Shown here one piece after another: positions 50,776 through 63,158 of a stretch of DNA of 64,000 nt. Positions within the stretch are counted from its first letter, which is position 1; each line of letters begins with the position of its first letter. The notes beneath the pieces are model-generated. The model ran no database searches. It was not told the DNA's origin and was given only the letters and a program-made list of their open reading frames with translations. The position numbers were made by a program, and so were the translations under genes. Location: the NCBI GenBank assembly GCA_031769625.1, contig JAUIMM010000202.1:11394001-11458000 (forward strand). Reading direction: 5' to 3'. The DNA is from Taudactylus pleione (Eukaryota; Chordata; Amphibia; Anura; Myobatrachidae).

Positions 50776-51660
50776 TCAAAAACAGATTCAATTTTAAATG
50801 GTGTTTCCTAACTAGCTAAGCCTCAATCTTTACAGATTGAGGTTTTCCAAAAAGGAGATAAAGTGCAAACGCACCTGCTAAAGATCCAGTGATGACGGCA
50901 AACCTCATGAAATGATCCTTCTTCTGACAGGTAAGTGCTACTAAAGGACATCATCAAGCAGACACTTCCTGCCAAACTACTGTGTATGGCTTTGATCTTC
51001 CAGAGCTTTCATCCTACTGATCCTGGAGGTCCATGGGGTCCAACGTAGTGAACCCTGTCATTACTCTGCAAATGACTCATGTCTCTATTTTCTAAGCAAA
51101 TTTCTCCTAAGTTCTATCTTGACTGTAGACAACATCAGCAATGAAGAAGGCCAGCCATTTACGTCTCAGCATCAGGGTGGAGACGAAGCAGTAATCAAAG
51201 AAAGATTCCTGCTAAATTGGTGTACTCTACCGCTGTATTACGACACTTTATTAAATTGTTTGGCATCATATTTACCTAATGTTATCTGCCATAGTATTTT
51301 GTCCTTATATAAAATGTTGATATATCACTGTAATAAATTATCTGCTGCATTTTAACTTTATGTTTAACATTGTTATATATGTTATACACTTTTTTACTGT
51401 ATGACACAGCATAATGTGCTTATATTACTGTCATGCATTGTCTTTATTATTTGTACTTTGGCGCAGTATTATGTTTTAATATTAACTTGTGATTTAATAG
51501 TTATATGTTGTTGACTTAAGCAATTTTGCCTCTGTATATAGTATTGATATGTATAACATTAATACACTGTTATCTTTTGCAAAAATAGTGTTCAATAGAA
51601 TGATGTATTGTGTTTATACATTGTTGTGTTTGAGTAAAAGCTCCTGATTCATTGATTGGC
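50776..51660 (+). repeat. Monomer 59 (long class, Q/R chimera)
   Basis: 885 bp. Left part type Q; right part type R (ttaaattgtttggc, ctttggcgcag). Switch between 51116 and 51181. Confidence 0.93.
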
Positions 51661-52546
51661 TCAAAAATAGATTCAATTTAAAATGGTGTTTCCTGACTAG
51701 CTAAGCCTGAATCTTTACAGATTGAGGTTTTCCAAAAATGACAAAAAGTGCAAATGCAGCTACTAAAGATCCAGCGATGACAGCAAACCGCATGGAATGA
51801 TCCTTCTTCTGACAGGTAAGTGCTACAAAAGGACATCATCAAGCAGACACTTTCTGCCAAACTACTGTGTATTGCTTTGATCTTCCAGAGCTTTCATCCT
51901 ACTGATCCTAGGGGTCCAAGGGTTCCAACGTAGTGAACGCTGTCATTCCTCTGCAAATGACTCATGTCTCTATCTTCTCAGCAAAATTCTTCTAAGTTCC
52001 ATCTTGACTGTAGACAACATCAGCAATGGAAAAGGCCAGCCATTTACGTCTCAGCATCAGGGTGGAGACGAAGCAGTAATCAAAGAAAGATTCCTGCTAA
52101 ATTGGTGTACTCTACCACTGTATTACGACGCTTTATTACATTATTTGGCATCATATTTACCTAATTTTATCTGCCATAGCATTTTGTCCTTTTATAAAAT
52201 GTTGATGTATCACTGTTATGAATTGTTATCTGCTGCATTTTAGCTTTATGTTTAACATTGTTATATATGTTATACACTTTTTTACTGTATGACACAGCAT
52301 AATGTGCTTATATTACCGTCATGCATTGTTTTATTATTTGTACATTGCCGCAGTATTATGTTTTAATATTAAGTTGTTATGTAATAGTTATATGTTGTTG
52401 ACTTAAGCAATTTTGCTCTGTATATAGCATTGATATGTATAACATTAATACACTGTTATCTTTTGCAAAAATAGTGTTCAATAGAATGATGTATTGTGTT
52501 TACACATTGTTGTGTTGGAGTAAAAGCTCCTGATTCATTGATTGGC
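51661..52546 (+). repeat. Monomer 60 (long class, type S)
   Basis: 886 bp. Type S marks: aaaaatgacaaaaag, gcagctactaaag. TATA-like box changed to tccttttataaaa. Confidence 0.95.
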
Positions 52547-53421
52547 TCGAAAATAGATTCAATTTATAATGGTGTTTCCTGACTAGCTAAACCTCAATCT
52601 TTACAGATTGTGGTTTTCCAAAAAGGAGAAAAAGTGCAAACGCACCTGCTAAAGATCCAGCGATGACGGCAAACCTCATAGAATGATCCTTCTTCTGACA
52701 GGTAACTGCTACTAATGTACATCATCAAGCAGACACTTCCTGCCAAAATACTGTGTATTGCTTTGATCTTCCAGAACTTTCATCCTACTGATCCTAGAGG
52801 TCCAAGGGGTCCAACGTAGTGAAACCTGTCATTCCTCTGCAAGTGACTCATGTCTCTATCTTCTCAGCAAAATTCACCTAAGTTCCATCTTGATCGTAGG
52901 CAACATCAGCAATGGAGAAGAAGGCCAGCATCAGGGTGGAGAAGAGGCAGTAATCAAAGAAAGATTCCTGCTAAATTGGTGTATTCTACCGCTGTATTAC
53001 GACGCTTTATTACATTATTTGGCATCATATTTACCTAAGGTTATCTGCCATAGCATTTTGTCCTTATATAAAATGTTGATATATCACTGTTATGAATTGT
53101 TACCTGCTGCATTTTCTCTTTATGTTTAACATTGTTATATATGTTATACACTTTTTTACTGTATGACACAGCATACTGTGCTTATATTACCGTCATGCAT
53201 TGTTTTATTATTTGTACATTGCCGCATTATTATGTTTTAATATTAAGTTGTTATGTAATAGTTATATGTTGTTGACTTAAGCAATTTTGCCTCTGTATAT
53301 AGCATTGATATGTATAACATTAATACACTGTTATCTTTTGCAAAAATAGTGTTCAATAGAATGATGTATTGTGTTTACACATTGTTGTGTTGGAGTAAAA
53401 GCTCCAGATTCATTGATTGGC
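52547..53421 (+). repeat. Monomer 61 (short class, type P)
   Basis: 875 bp. GTAACT donor and taaacctc/gattgtgg hairpin, but with an inserted non-P stretch (ccaaaatactgtg) around 52744-52760. Confidence 0.95.
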
Positions 53422-54313
53422 TCGAAAAAAGATTCAATTTATAATGGTGTTTCCTGACTAGCTAAGCCTCAATCTTTACAGATTGAGGTTTTCCAAAAAG
53501 GAGATAAAGTGCAAACGCACCTGCTAAAGATCCAGTGATGACGGCAAACCTCATGAAATGATCCTTCTTCTGACAGGTAAGTGCTACTAAAGGACATCAT
53601 CAAGCAGACACTTCCAGCCAAACTACTGTGTATGGCTTTGATCTTCCAGAGCTTTCATCCTACTGATCCTGGAGGTCCACGGGGTCCAACGTAGTGAACC
53701 CTGTCATTACTCTGCAAATGACTCTTGTCTCTATTTTCTAAGCAAATTTCTCCTAAGTTCTATCTTGACTATAGACAACATCAGCAATGAAGAAGGCCAG
53801 CCATTTACGTCTCAGCATCAGGGTGGAAACGAAGCAGTAATCAAAGAAAGATTCCTGCTAAATTGGTGTACTCTACCGCTGTATTACGACGCTTTATTAC
53901 ATTATTTGGCATCATATTTACCTAATGTTATCTGCTATAGCATTTTGTCCTTATATAAAATGTTGATGTATCACTGTTATGAATTGTTATCTGCTGCATT
54001 TTAGCTTTATGTTTAACATTGTTATATATGTTATACACTTTTTTACTGTATGACACAGCAAAATGTACTTATATTACCGTCATGCATTGTCTTTATTATT
54101 TGTATATTGCCGCAATATTATGTTTTAATATTAAATTGTTATGTAATAGTTATATGTTGTTGACTTAAGCAATTTTGCCTCTGTATATAGCATTGATATG
54201 TATAACATTAATACACTGTTATCTTTTGCAAAAATAGTGTTCAATAGAATGATGTATTGTGTTTATAGTTACATTGTTGTGTTTGAGTATAAGCTCCTGA
54301 TTCCTTGATTGGC
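53422..54313 (+). repeat. Monomer 62 (long class, type Q)
   Basis: 892 bp; the 4-bp tail insertion tttatagttacattg makes it one of the longest forms. Counterpart of 69. Confidence 0.95.
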
Positions 54314-54815
54314 TCGAAAATAGATCAAATTTAAAATAGTGTTTCCTGACTAGCTAAGCCTCAATCTTTACAGATTGAGGTTTTCCAAAAAGGAGAAATA
54401 GTGCAAACGCACCTGCTAAAGCTCCAGCGATGACAGCAAACCTCATGGAATGATCCTTCTTCTGACAGGTAAGTGCTACAAAAGGACATCATCAAGCAGA
54501 CACTTTCTGCCAAAATACTGTGTATTGCTTTATTCTTCCAGAGCTTTCATCCTACTGATCCTAGGGGTCCAAGGGTTCCAACGTAGTGAACCCTGTCATT
54601 CCTCTGCAAATGACTCATGTCTCTATCTTCTCAGCAAAATTCTTCTAAGTTCCATCTTGACTGTAGACAACATCAGCAATGGAAAAGGCCAGCCATTTAC
54701 GTCTCAGCATCAGGGTGGAGACGAAGCAGTAATCAAAGAAAGATTCCTGCTAAATTGGTGTACTCTACCACTGTATTACGACGCTTTATTACATTATTTG
54801 GCATCATATTTACCT
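53422..54815 (+). repeat. Q-T block, copy 1 (monomers 62-63)
   Basis: Near-identical to 59619-61012, offset 6197 bp. The match stops where monomer 70 switches to the monomer-60 type. Confidence 0.85.
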
Positions 54816-55199
54816 AATGTTATCTGCCATAGCATTTTGTCCTTATATAAAATGTTGATGTATCACTGTTATGAATTGTTATCTGCTGCATTTTAGCTTT
54901 ATGTTTAACATTGTTATATATGTTATACACTTTTTTACTGTATGACACAGCATAATGTGCTTATATTACCGTCATGCATTGTTTTATTATTTGTACATTG
55001 CCGCAGTATTATGTTTTAATATTAAGTTGTTATGTAATAGTTATATGTTGTTGACTTAAGCAATTTTGCTCTGTATATAGCATTGATATGTATAACATTA
55101 ATACACTGTTATCTTTTGCAAAAATAGTGTTCAATAGAATGATGTATTGTGTTTACACATTGTTGTGTTGGAGTAAAAGCTCCAGATTCATTGATTGGC
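54314..55199 (+). repeat. Monomer 63 (long class, type T)
   Basis: 886 bp. Both stops in the intron-like segment are lost, giving a 148-codon ATG-started frame (54450-54896). Counterpart of 70. Confidence 0.95.
54450..54896 (+). other. 148-codon ATG frame through the intron-like segment
   Basis: In monomer 63 two changes remove the stops that normally lie in the intron-like segment (tactaaagg to tacaaaagg, tttgatc to tttattc). The frame therefore runs from ATG (MILLLTGK, directly upstream of the donor) through the former intron into the 118-codon frame and ends at TAG. It is the longest ATG-started frame in the window, with a twin in monomer 70. The start context gga-ATG-a is not strong. Expression is unknown. 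Confidence 0.3.
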
Positions 55200-56085
55200 T
55201 TGAAAAAAGATTCAATTTATAATGGTGTTTCCTGACTAGCTAAGCCTCAATCTTTACAGATTGAGGTTTTCCAAAAAGGAGATAAAGTGCAAACGCACCT
55301 GCTAAAGATCCAGTGATGACGGCAAACCTCATGAAATGATCCTTCTTCTGCCAGGTAAGTGCTACTAAAGGACATCATCAAGCAGACACTTCCAGCCAAA
55401 CTACTGTGTATGGCTTTGATCTTCCAGAGCTTTCATCCTACTGATCCTAGGGGTCCAAGGGTTCCAACGTAGTGAACCCTGTCATTCCTCTGCAAATGAC
55501 TCATGTCTCTATCTTCTCAGCAAAATTCTTCTAAGTTCCATCTTGACTGTAGACAACATCAGCAATGGAAAAGGCCAGCCATTTACGTCTCAGCATCAGG
55601 GTGGAGACGAAGCAGTAATCAAAGAAAGATTCCTGCTAAATTGGTGTACTCTACCACTGTATTACGACGCTTTATTACATTATTTGGCATCATATTTACC
55701 TAATTTTATCTGCCATAGCATTTTGTCCTTTTATAAAATGTTGATGTATCACTGTTATGAATTGTTATCTGCTGCATTTTAGCTTTATGTTTAACATTGT
55801 TATATATGTTATACACTTTTTTACTGTATGACACAGCATAATGTGCTTATATTACCGTCATGCATTGTTTTATTATTTGTACATTGCCGCAGTATTATGT
55901 TTTAATATTAAGTTGTTATGTAATAGTTATATGTTGTTGACTTAAGCAATTTTGCTCTGTATATAGCATTGATATGTATAACATTAATACACTGTTATCT
56001 TTTGCAAAAATAGTGTTCAATAGAATGATGTATTGTGTTTACACATTGTTGTGTTGGAGTAAAAGCTCCTGATTCATTGATTGGC
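55200..56085 (+). repeat. Monomer 64 (long class, Q/S chimera)
   Basis: 886 bp. Type Q to about 55412, type S from 55449. Donor context gccaggtaag. Confidence 0.93.
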
Positions 56086-56955
56086 TCGAAAATAGATTCA
56101 ATTTATAATGGTGTTTCCTGACTAGCTAAACCTCAATCTTTACAGATTGTGGTTTTCCAAAAAGGAGAAAAAGTGCAAACGCACCTGCTAAAGATCCAGC
56201 GATGACGGCAAACCTCATAGAATGATCCTTCTTCTGACAGGTAACTGCTACTAATGTACATCATCAAGCAGACACTTCCTGCCAATCTGTGTATTGCTTT
56301 GATCTTCCAGAACTTTCATCCTACTGATCCTAGAGGTCCAAGGGGTCCAACGTAGTGAAACCTGTCATTCCTCTGCAAGTGACTCATGTCTCTATCTTCT
56401 CAGCAAAATTCACCTAAGTTCCATCTTGATCGTAGGCAACATCAGCAATGGAGAAGAAGGCCAGCATCAGGGTGGAGAAGAGGCAGTAATCAAAGAAAGA
56501 TTCCTGCTAAATTGGTGTATTCTACCGCTGTATTACGACGCTTTATACATTATTTGGCATCATATTTACCTAAGGTTATCTGCCATAGCATTTTGTCCTT
56601 ATATAAAATGTTGATATATCACTGTTATGAATTGTTACCTGCTGCATTTTATCTTTATGTTTAACATTGTTATATATGTTATACACTTTTTTACTGTATG
56701 ACACAGCATACTGTGCTTATATTACTGTCATGCATTGTTTTATTATTTGTACATTGCCGCATTATTATGTTTTAATATTAAGTTGTTATGTAATAGTTAT
56801 ATGTTGTTGACTTAAGCAATTTTGCTATGTATATAGCATTGATATGTATAACATTAATACACTGTTATCTTTTGCAAAAATAGTGTTCAATAGAATGATG
56901 TATTGGGTTTATACATTGTTGTGTTGGAGTAAAAGCTCCTGATTCATTGATTGGC
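56086..56955 (+). repeat. Monomer 65 (short class, type P, frameshift)
   Basis: 870 bp. A 1-bp loss near 56545 (ctttatacatt) shifts the open frame. Confidence 0.95.
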
Positions 56956-57847
56956 TCAAAAACAGATTCAATTTTAAATGGTGTTTCCTAACTAGCTAAG
57001 CCTCAATCTTTACAGATTGAGGTTTTCCAAAAAGGAGATAAAGTGCAAACGCACCTGCTAAAGATCCAGTGATGACGGCAAACCTCATGAAATGATCCTT
57101 CTTCTGACAGGTAAGTGCTACTAAAGGACATCATCAAGCAGACACTTCCGGCCCAACTACTGTGTATGGCTTTGATCTTCCAGAGCTTTCATCCTACTGA
57201 TCCTGGAGGTCCATGGGGTCCAACGTAGTGAACCCTGTCATTACTCTGCAAATGACTCATGTCTCTATTTTCTAAGCAAATTTCTCCTAAGTTCTATCTT
57301 GACTGTAGACAACATCAGCAATGAAGAAGGCCAGCCATTTACATCTCAGCATCAGGGTGGAAACGAAGCAGTAATCAAAGAAAGATTCCTGCTAAATTGG
57401 TGTACTCTACCGCTGTATTACGACGCTTTATTACATTATTTGGCATCATATTTATCTAATGTTATCTGCTATAGCATTTTGTCCTTATATAAAATGTTGA
57501 TGTATCACTGTTATGAATTGTTGTCTGCTGCATTTTAGCTTTATGTTTAACATTGTTATATATGTTATACACTTTTTTACTGTATGACACAGCAAAATGT
57601 GCTTATATTACCGTCATGCATTGTCTTTATTATTTGTATATTGCCGCAATATTATGTTTTAATATTAAATTGTTATGTAATAGTTATATGTTGTTGACTT
57701 AAGCAATTTTGCCTCTGTATATAGCATTGATATGTATAACATTAATACACTGTTATCTTTTGCAAAAATAGTGTTCAATAGAATGATGTATTGTGTTTAT
57801 AGTTACATTGTTGTGTTTGAGTATAAGCTCCTGATTCCTTGATTGGC
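56956..57847 (+). repeat. Monomer 66 (long class, type Q)
   Basis: 892 bp with the 4-bp tail insertion. Confidence 0.95.
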
Positions 57848-58732
57848 TCGAAAATAGATCAAATTTAAAATAGTGTTTCCTGACTAGCTAAGCCTCAATC
57901 TTTACAGATTGAGGTTTTCCAAAAAGGAGAAATAGTGCAAACGCACCTGCTAAAGATCCAGCGATGACAGCAAACCTCATGGAATGATCCTTCCTCTGAC
58001 AGGTAAGTGATACTAAAGGACGTCATCAAGCAGACACTTCCTGCCAAAATACTGTGTGTTGCTTTGATCTTCCAGAACTTTCATCCTACTGATCCTGGAG
58101 GTCCATGGGGTCCAACGTAGTGAACCCTGTCATTACTCTGCAAATGACTCATGGCTCTATTTTCTAAGCAAAATTCTCTTAAGTTCCATCTTGACTGTAG
58201 ACATCATCAGCAATGAAGAAGGCCAGCCATTTACGTCTCAGCATCAGGGTGGAGACGAAGCAGTAATCAAAGAAAGATTCCTGCTAAATTGGTGTACTCT
58301 ACCGCTGTATTACGACGCTTTATTAAATTGTTTGGCATCATATTTACCTAATGTTATCTGCCATAGTATTTTGTCCTTATATAAAATGTTGATATAGCAC
58401 TGTTATGAATTATCTGCTGCATTTTAACTTTATGTTTAACATTGTTATATATGTTATACACTTTTTTACTGTATGACACAGCATAATGTGCTTATATTAC
58501 TGTCATGCATTGTCTTTATTATTTGTACTTTGGCGCAGTATTATGATTTAATATTAACTTGTGATTTAATAGTTATATGTTGTTGACTTAAGCAATTTTG
58601 CCTCTGTATATAGTATTGATATGTATAACATTAATACACTGTTATCTTTTGCAAAAATAGTGTTCAATAGAATGATGTATTGTGTTTATACATTGTTGTG
58701 TTTGAGTAAAAGCTCCTGATTCATTGATTGGC
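57848..58732 (+). repeat. Monomer 67 (long class, type R)
   Basis: 885 bp. The frame ends early at gatatagcac (TAG 58395-58397). Counterpart of 72. Confidence 0.95.
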
Positions 58733-59574
58733 TCAAAAATAGATTCAATTTAAAATGGTGTTTCCTGACTAGCTAAGCCTGAATCTTTACAGATTGAGGT
58801 TTTCCAAAAATGACAAAAAGTGCAAATGCAGCTACTAAAGATCCAGCGATGACAGCAAACCTCATGGAATGATCCTTCTTCTGACAGGTAAGTGCTACAA
58901 AAGGACATCATCAAGCAGACACTTTCTGCCAAACTACTGTGTATTGCTTTGATCTTCCAGAGCTTTCATCCTACTGATCCTAGGGGTCCAAGGGTTCCAA
59001 CGTAGTGAACGCTGTCATTCCTCTGCAAATGACTCATGTCTCTATCTTCTCAGCAAAATTCTTCTAAGTTCCATCTTGACTGTAGACAACATCAGCAATG
59101 GAAAAGGCCAGCCATTTACGTCTCAGCATCAGGGTGGAGACGAAGCAGTAATCAAAGAAAGATTCCTGCTAAATTGGTGTACTCTACCACTGTATTACGA
59201 CGCTTTATTACATTATTTGGCATCATATTTACCTAATGTTATCTGCCATAGCATTTTGTCCTTATATAAAATGTTGATGTATCACTGTTATGAATTGTTA
59301 TCTGCTGCATTTTAGCTTTATGTTTAACATTGTTATATATGTTATACACTTTTTTACTGTATGACACAGCATAATGTGCTTATATTACCGTCATGCATTG
59401 TTTTATTATTTGTACATTGCCGCAGTATTATGTTTTAATATTAAGTTGTTATGTAATAGTTATATGTTGTTGACTTAAGCAATTTTGCTCTGTATATAGC
59501 ATTGATATGTATAACATTAATACACTGTTATCTTTTGCAAAAATAGTGTTCAATAGAATGATATATTGTGTTTA
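57848..59574 (+). repeat. R-S block, copy 1 (monomers 67-68)
   Basis: Matches 62274-64000 at an offset of 4426 bp; the second copy is cut by the window end. Confidence 0.85.
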
Positions 59575-59618
59575 CACATTGTTGTGTTGGAGTAAAAGCT
59601 CCAGATTCATTGATTGGC
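58733..59618 (+). repeat. Monomer 68 (long class, type S)
   Basis: 886 bp. Counterpart of 60 and 73; keeps the normal TATATAAAA box. Confidence 0.95.
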
Positions 59619-60510
59619 TCGAAAAAAGATTCAATTTATAATGGTGTTTCCTGACTAGCTAAGCCTCAATCTTTACAGATTGAGGTTTTCCAAAAAGGAG
59701 ATAAAGTGCAAACGCACCTGCTAAAGATCCAGTGATGACGGCAAACCTCATGAAATGATCCTTCTTCTGACAGGTAAGTGCTACTAAAGGACATCATCAA
59801 GCAGACACTTCCAGCCAAACTACTGTGTATGGCTTTGATCTTCCAGAGCTTTCATCCTACTGATCCTGGAGGTCCACGGGGTCCAACGTAGTGAACCCTG
59901 TCATTACTCTGCAAATGACTCTTGTCTCTATTTTCTAAGCAAATTTCTCCTAAGTTCTATCTTGACTATAGACAACATCAGCAATGAAGAAGGCCAGCCA
60001 TTTACGTCTCAGCATCAGGGTGGAAACGAAGCAGTAATCAAAGAAAGATTCCTGCTAAATTGGTGTACTCTACCGCTGTATTACGACGCTTTATTACATT
60101 ATTTGGCATCATATTTACCTAATGTTATCTGCTATAGCATTTTGTCCTTATATAAAATGTTGATGTATCACTGTTATGAATTGTTATCTGCTGCATTTTA
60201 GCTTTATGTTTAACATTGTTATATATGTTATACACTTTTTTACTGTATGACACAGCAAAATGTACTTATATTACCGTCATGCATTGTCTTTATTATTTGT
60301 ATATTGCCGCAATATTATGTTTTAATATTAAATTGTTATGTAATAGTTATATGTTGTTGACTTAAGCAATTTTGCCTCTGTATATAGCATTGATATGTAT
60401 AACATTAATACACTGTTATCTTTTGCAAAAATAGTGTTCAATAGAATGATGTATTGTGTTTATAGTTACATTGTTGTGTTTGAGTATAAGCTCCTGATTC
60501 CTTGATTGGC
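59619..60510 (+). repeat. Monomer 69 (long class, type Q)
   Basis: 892 bp. Counterpart of 62 at 6197 bp. Confidence 0.95.
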
Positions 60511-61396
60511 TCGAAAATAGATCAAATTTAAAATAGTGTTTCCTGACTAGCTAAGCCTCAATCTTTACAGATTGAGGTTTTCCAAAAAGGAGAAATAGTG
60601 CAAACGCACCTGCTAAAGATCCAGCGATGACAGCAAACCTCATGGAATGATCCTTCTTCTGACAGGTAAGTGCTACAAAAGGACATCATCAAGCAGACAC
60701 TTTCTGCCAAAATACTGTGTATTGCTTTATTCTTCCAGAGCTTTCATCCTACTGATCCTAGGGGTCCAAGGGTTCCAACGTAGTGAACCCTGTCATTCCT
60801 CTGCAAATGACTCATGTCTCTATCTTCTCAGCAAAATTCTTCTAAGTTCCATCTTGACTGTAGACAACATCAGCAATGGAAAAGGCCAGCCATTTACGTC
60901 TCAGCATCAGGGTGGAGACGAAGCAGTAATCAAAGAAAGATTCCTGCTAAATTGGTGTACTCTACCACTGTATTACGACGCTTTATTACATTATTTGGCA
61001 TCATATTTACCTAATTTTATCTGCCATAGCATTTTGTCCTTTTATAAAATGTTGATGTATCACTGTTATGAATTGTTATCTGCTGCATTTTAGCTTTATG
61101 TTTAACATTGTTATATATGTTATACACTTTTTTACTGTATGACACAGCATAATGTGCTTATATTACCGTCATGCATTGTTTTATTATTTGTACATTGCCG
61201 CAGTATTATGTTTTAATATTAAGTTGTTATGTAATAGTTATATGTTGTTGACTTAAGCAATTTTGCTCTGTATATAGCATTGATATGTATAACATTAATA
61301 CACTGTTATCTTTTGCAAAAATAGTGTTCAATAGAATGATGTATTGTGTTTACACATTGTTGTGTTGGAGTAAAAGCTCCTGATTCATTGATTGGC
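60511..61396 (+). repeat. Monomer 70 (long class, T/S chimera)
   Basis: 886 bp. Left like 63, including the 148-codon frame (60647-61093); right like 60 and 64 (aattttatctgcc, tccttttataaaa). Confidence 0.94.
60647..61093 (+). other. 148-codon ATG frame, second copy
   Basis: Twin of the frame at 54450-54896 by the 6197-bp duplication, with the same two lost stops. Its last third differs because monomer 70 switches to the monomer-60 type: PNFICH in place of PNVICH, and SFYKM in place of SLYKM. Confidence 0.3.
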
Positions 61397-62273
61397 TCGA
61401 AAATAGATTCAATTTATAATGGTGTTTCCTGACTAGCTAAACCTCAATCTTTACAGATTGTGGTTTTCCAAAAAGGAGAAAAAGTGCAAACGCACCTGCT
61501 AAAGATCCAGCGATGACGGCAAACCTCATAGAATGATCCTTCTTCTGACAGGTAACTGCTACTAATGTACATCATCAAGCAGACACTTCCTGCCAATCTG
61601 TGTATTGCTTTGATCTTCCAGAACTTTCATCCTACTGATCCTAGAGGTCCAAGGGGTCCAACGTAGTGAAACCTGTCATTCCTCTGCAAGTGACTCATGT
61701 CTCTATCTTCTCAGCAAAATTCACCTAAGTTCCATCTTGATCGTAGGCAACATCAGCAATGGAGAAGAAGGCCAGCATCAGGGTGGAGAAGAGGCAGTAA
61801 TCAAAGAAAGATTCCTGCTAAATTGGTGTATTCTACCGCTGTATTACGACGCTTTATTACATTATTTGGCATCATATTTACCTAATGTTATCTGCTATAG
61901 CATTTTGTCCTTATATAAAATGTTGATGTATCACTGTTATGAATTGTTATCTGCTGCATTTTAGCTTTATGTTTAACATTGTTATATATGTTATACACTT
62001 TTTTACTGTATGACACAGCAAAATGTGCTTATATTACCGTCATGCATTGTCTTTATTATTTGTATATTGCCGCAATATTATGTTTTAATATTAAATTGTT
62101 ATGTAATAGTTATATGTTGTTGACTTAAGCAATTTTGCCTCTGTATATAGCATTGATATGTATAACATTAATACACTGTTATCTTTTGCAAAAATAGTGT
62201 TCAATAGAATGATGTATTGTGTTTATAGTTACATTGTTGTGTTTGAGTATAAGCTCCTGATTCCTTGATTGGC
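61397..62273 (+). repeat. Monomer 71 (short class, P/Q chimera)
   Basis: 877 bp. Type P to 61831, type Q tail from 61886, including the 4-bp tail insertion. Confidence 0.93.
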
Positions 62274-63158
62274 TCGAAAATAGATCAAATTTAAAATAGT
62301 GTTTCCTGACTAGCTAAGCCTCAATCTTTACAGATTGAGGTTTTCCAAAAAGGAGAAATAGTGCAAACGCACCTGCTAAAGATCCAGCGATGACAGCAAA
62401 TCTCATGGAATGATCCTTCCTCTGACAGGTAAGTGATACTAAAGGACGTCATCAAGCAGACACTTCCTGCCAAAATACTGTGTGTTGCTTTGATCTTCCA
62501 GAACTTTCATCCTACTGATCCTGGAGGTCCATGGGGTCCAACGTAGTGAACCCTGTCATTACTCTGCAAATGACTCATGGCTCTATTTTCTAAGCAAAAT
62601 TCTCTTAAGTTCCATCTTGACTGTAGACATCATCAGCAATGAAGAAGGCCAGCCATTTACGTCTCAGCATCAGGGTGGAGACGAAGCAGTAATCAAAGAA
62701 AGATTCCTGCTAAATTGGTGTACTCTACCGCTGTATTACGACGCTTTATTAAATTGTTTGGCATCATATTTACCTAATGTTATCTGCCATAGTATTTTGT
62801 CCTTATATAAAATGTTGATATAGCACTGTTATGAATTATCTGCTGCATTTTAACTTTATGTTTAACATTGTTATATATGTTATACACTTTTTTACTGTAT
62901 GACACAGCATAATGTGCTTATATTACTGTCATGCATTGTCTTTATTATTTGTACATTGGCGCAGTATTATGTTTTAATATTAAATTGTGATTTAATAGTT
63001 ATATGTTGTTGACTTAAGCAATTTTGCCTCTGTATATAGTATTGATATGTATAACATTAATACACTGATATCTTTAGCAAAAATAGTGTTCAATAGAATG
63101 ATGTATTGTGTTTATACATTGTTGTGTTTGAGTAAAAGCTCCTGATTCACTGATTGGC
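62274..63158 (+). repeat. Monomer 72 (long class, type R)
   Basis: 885 bp. Early TAG at 62821-62823, as in 67. Confidence 0.95.
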
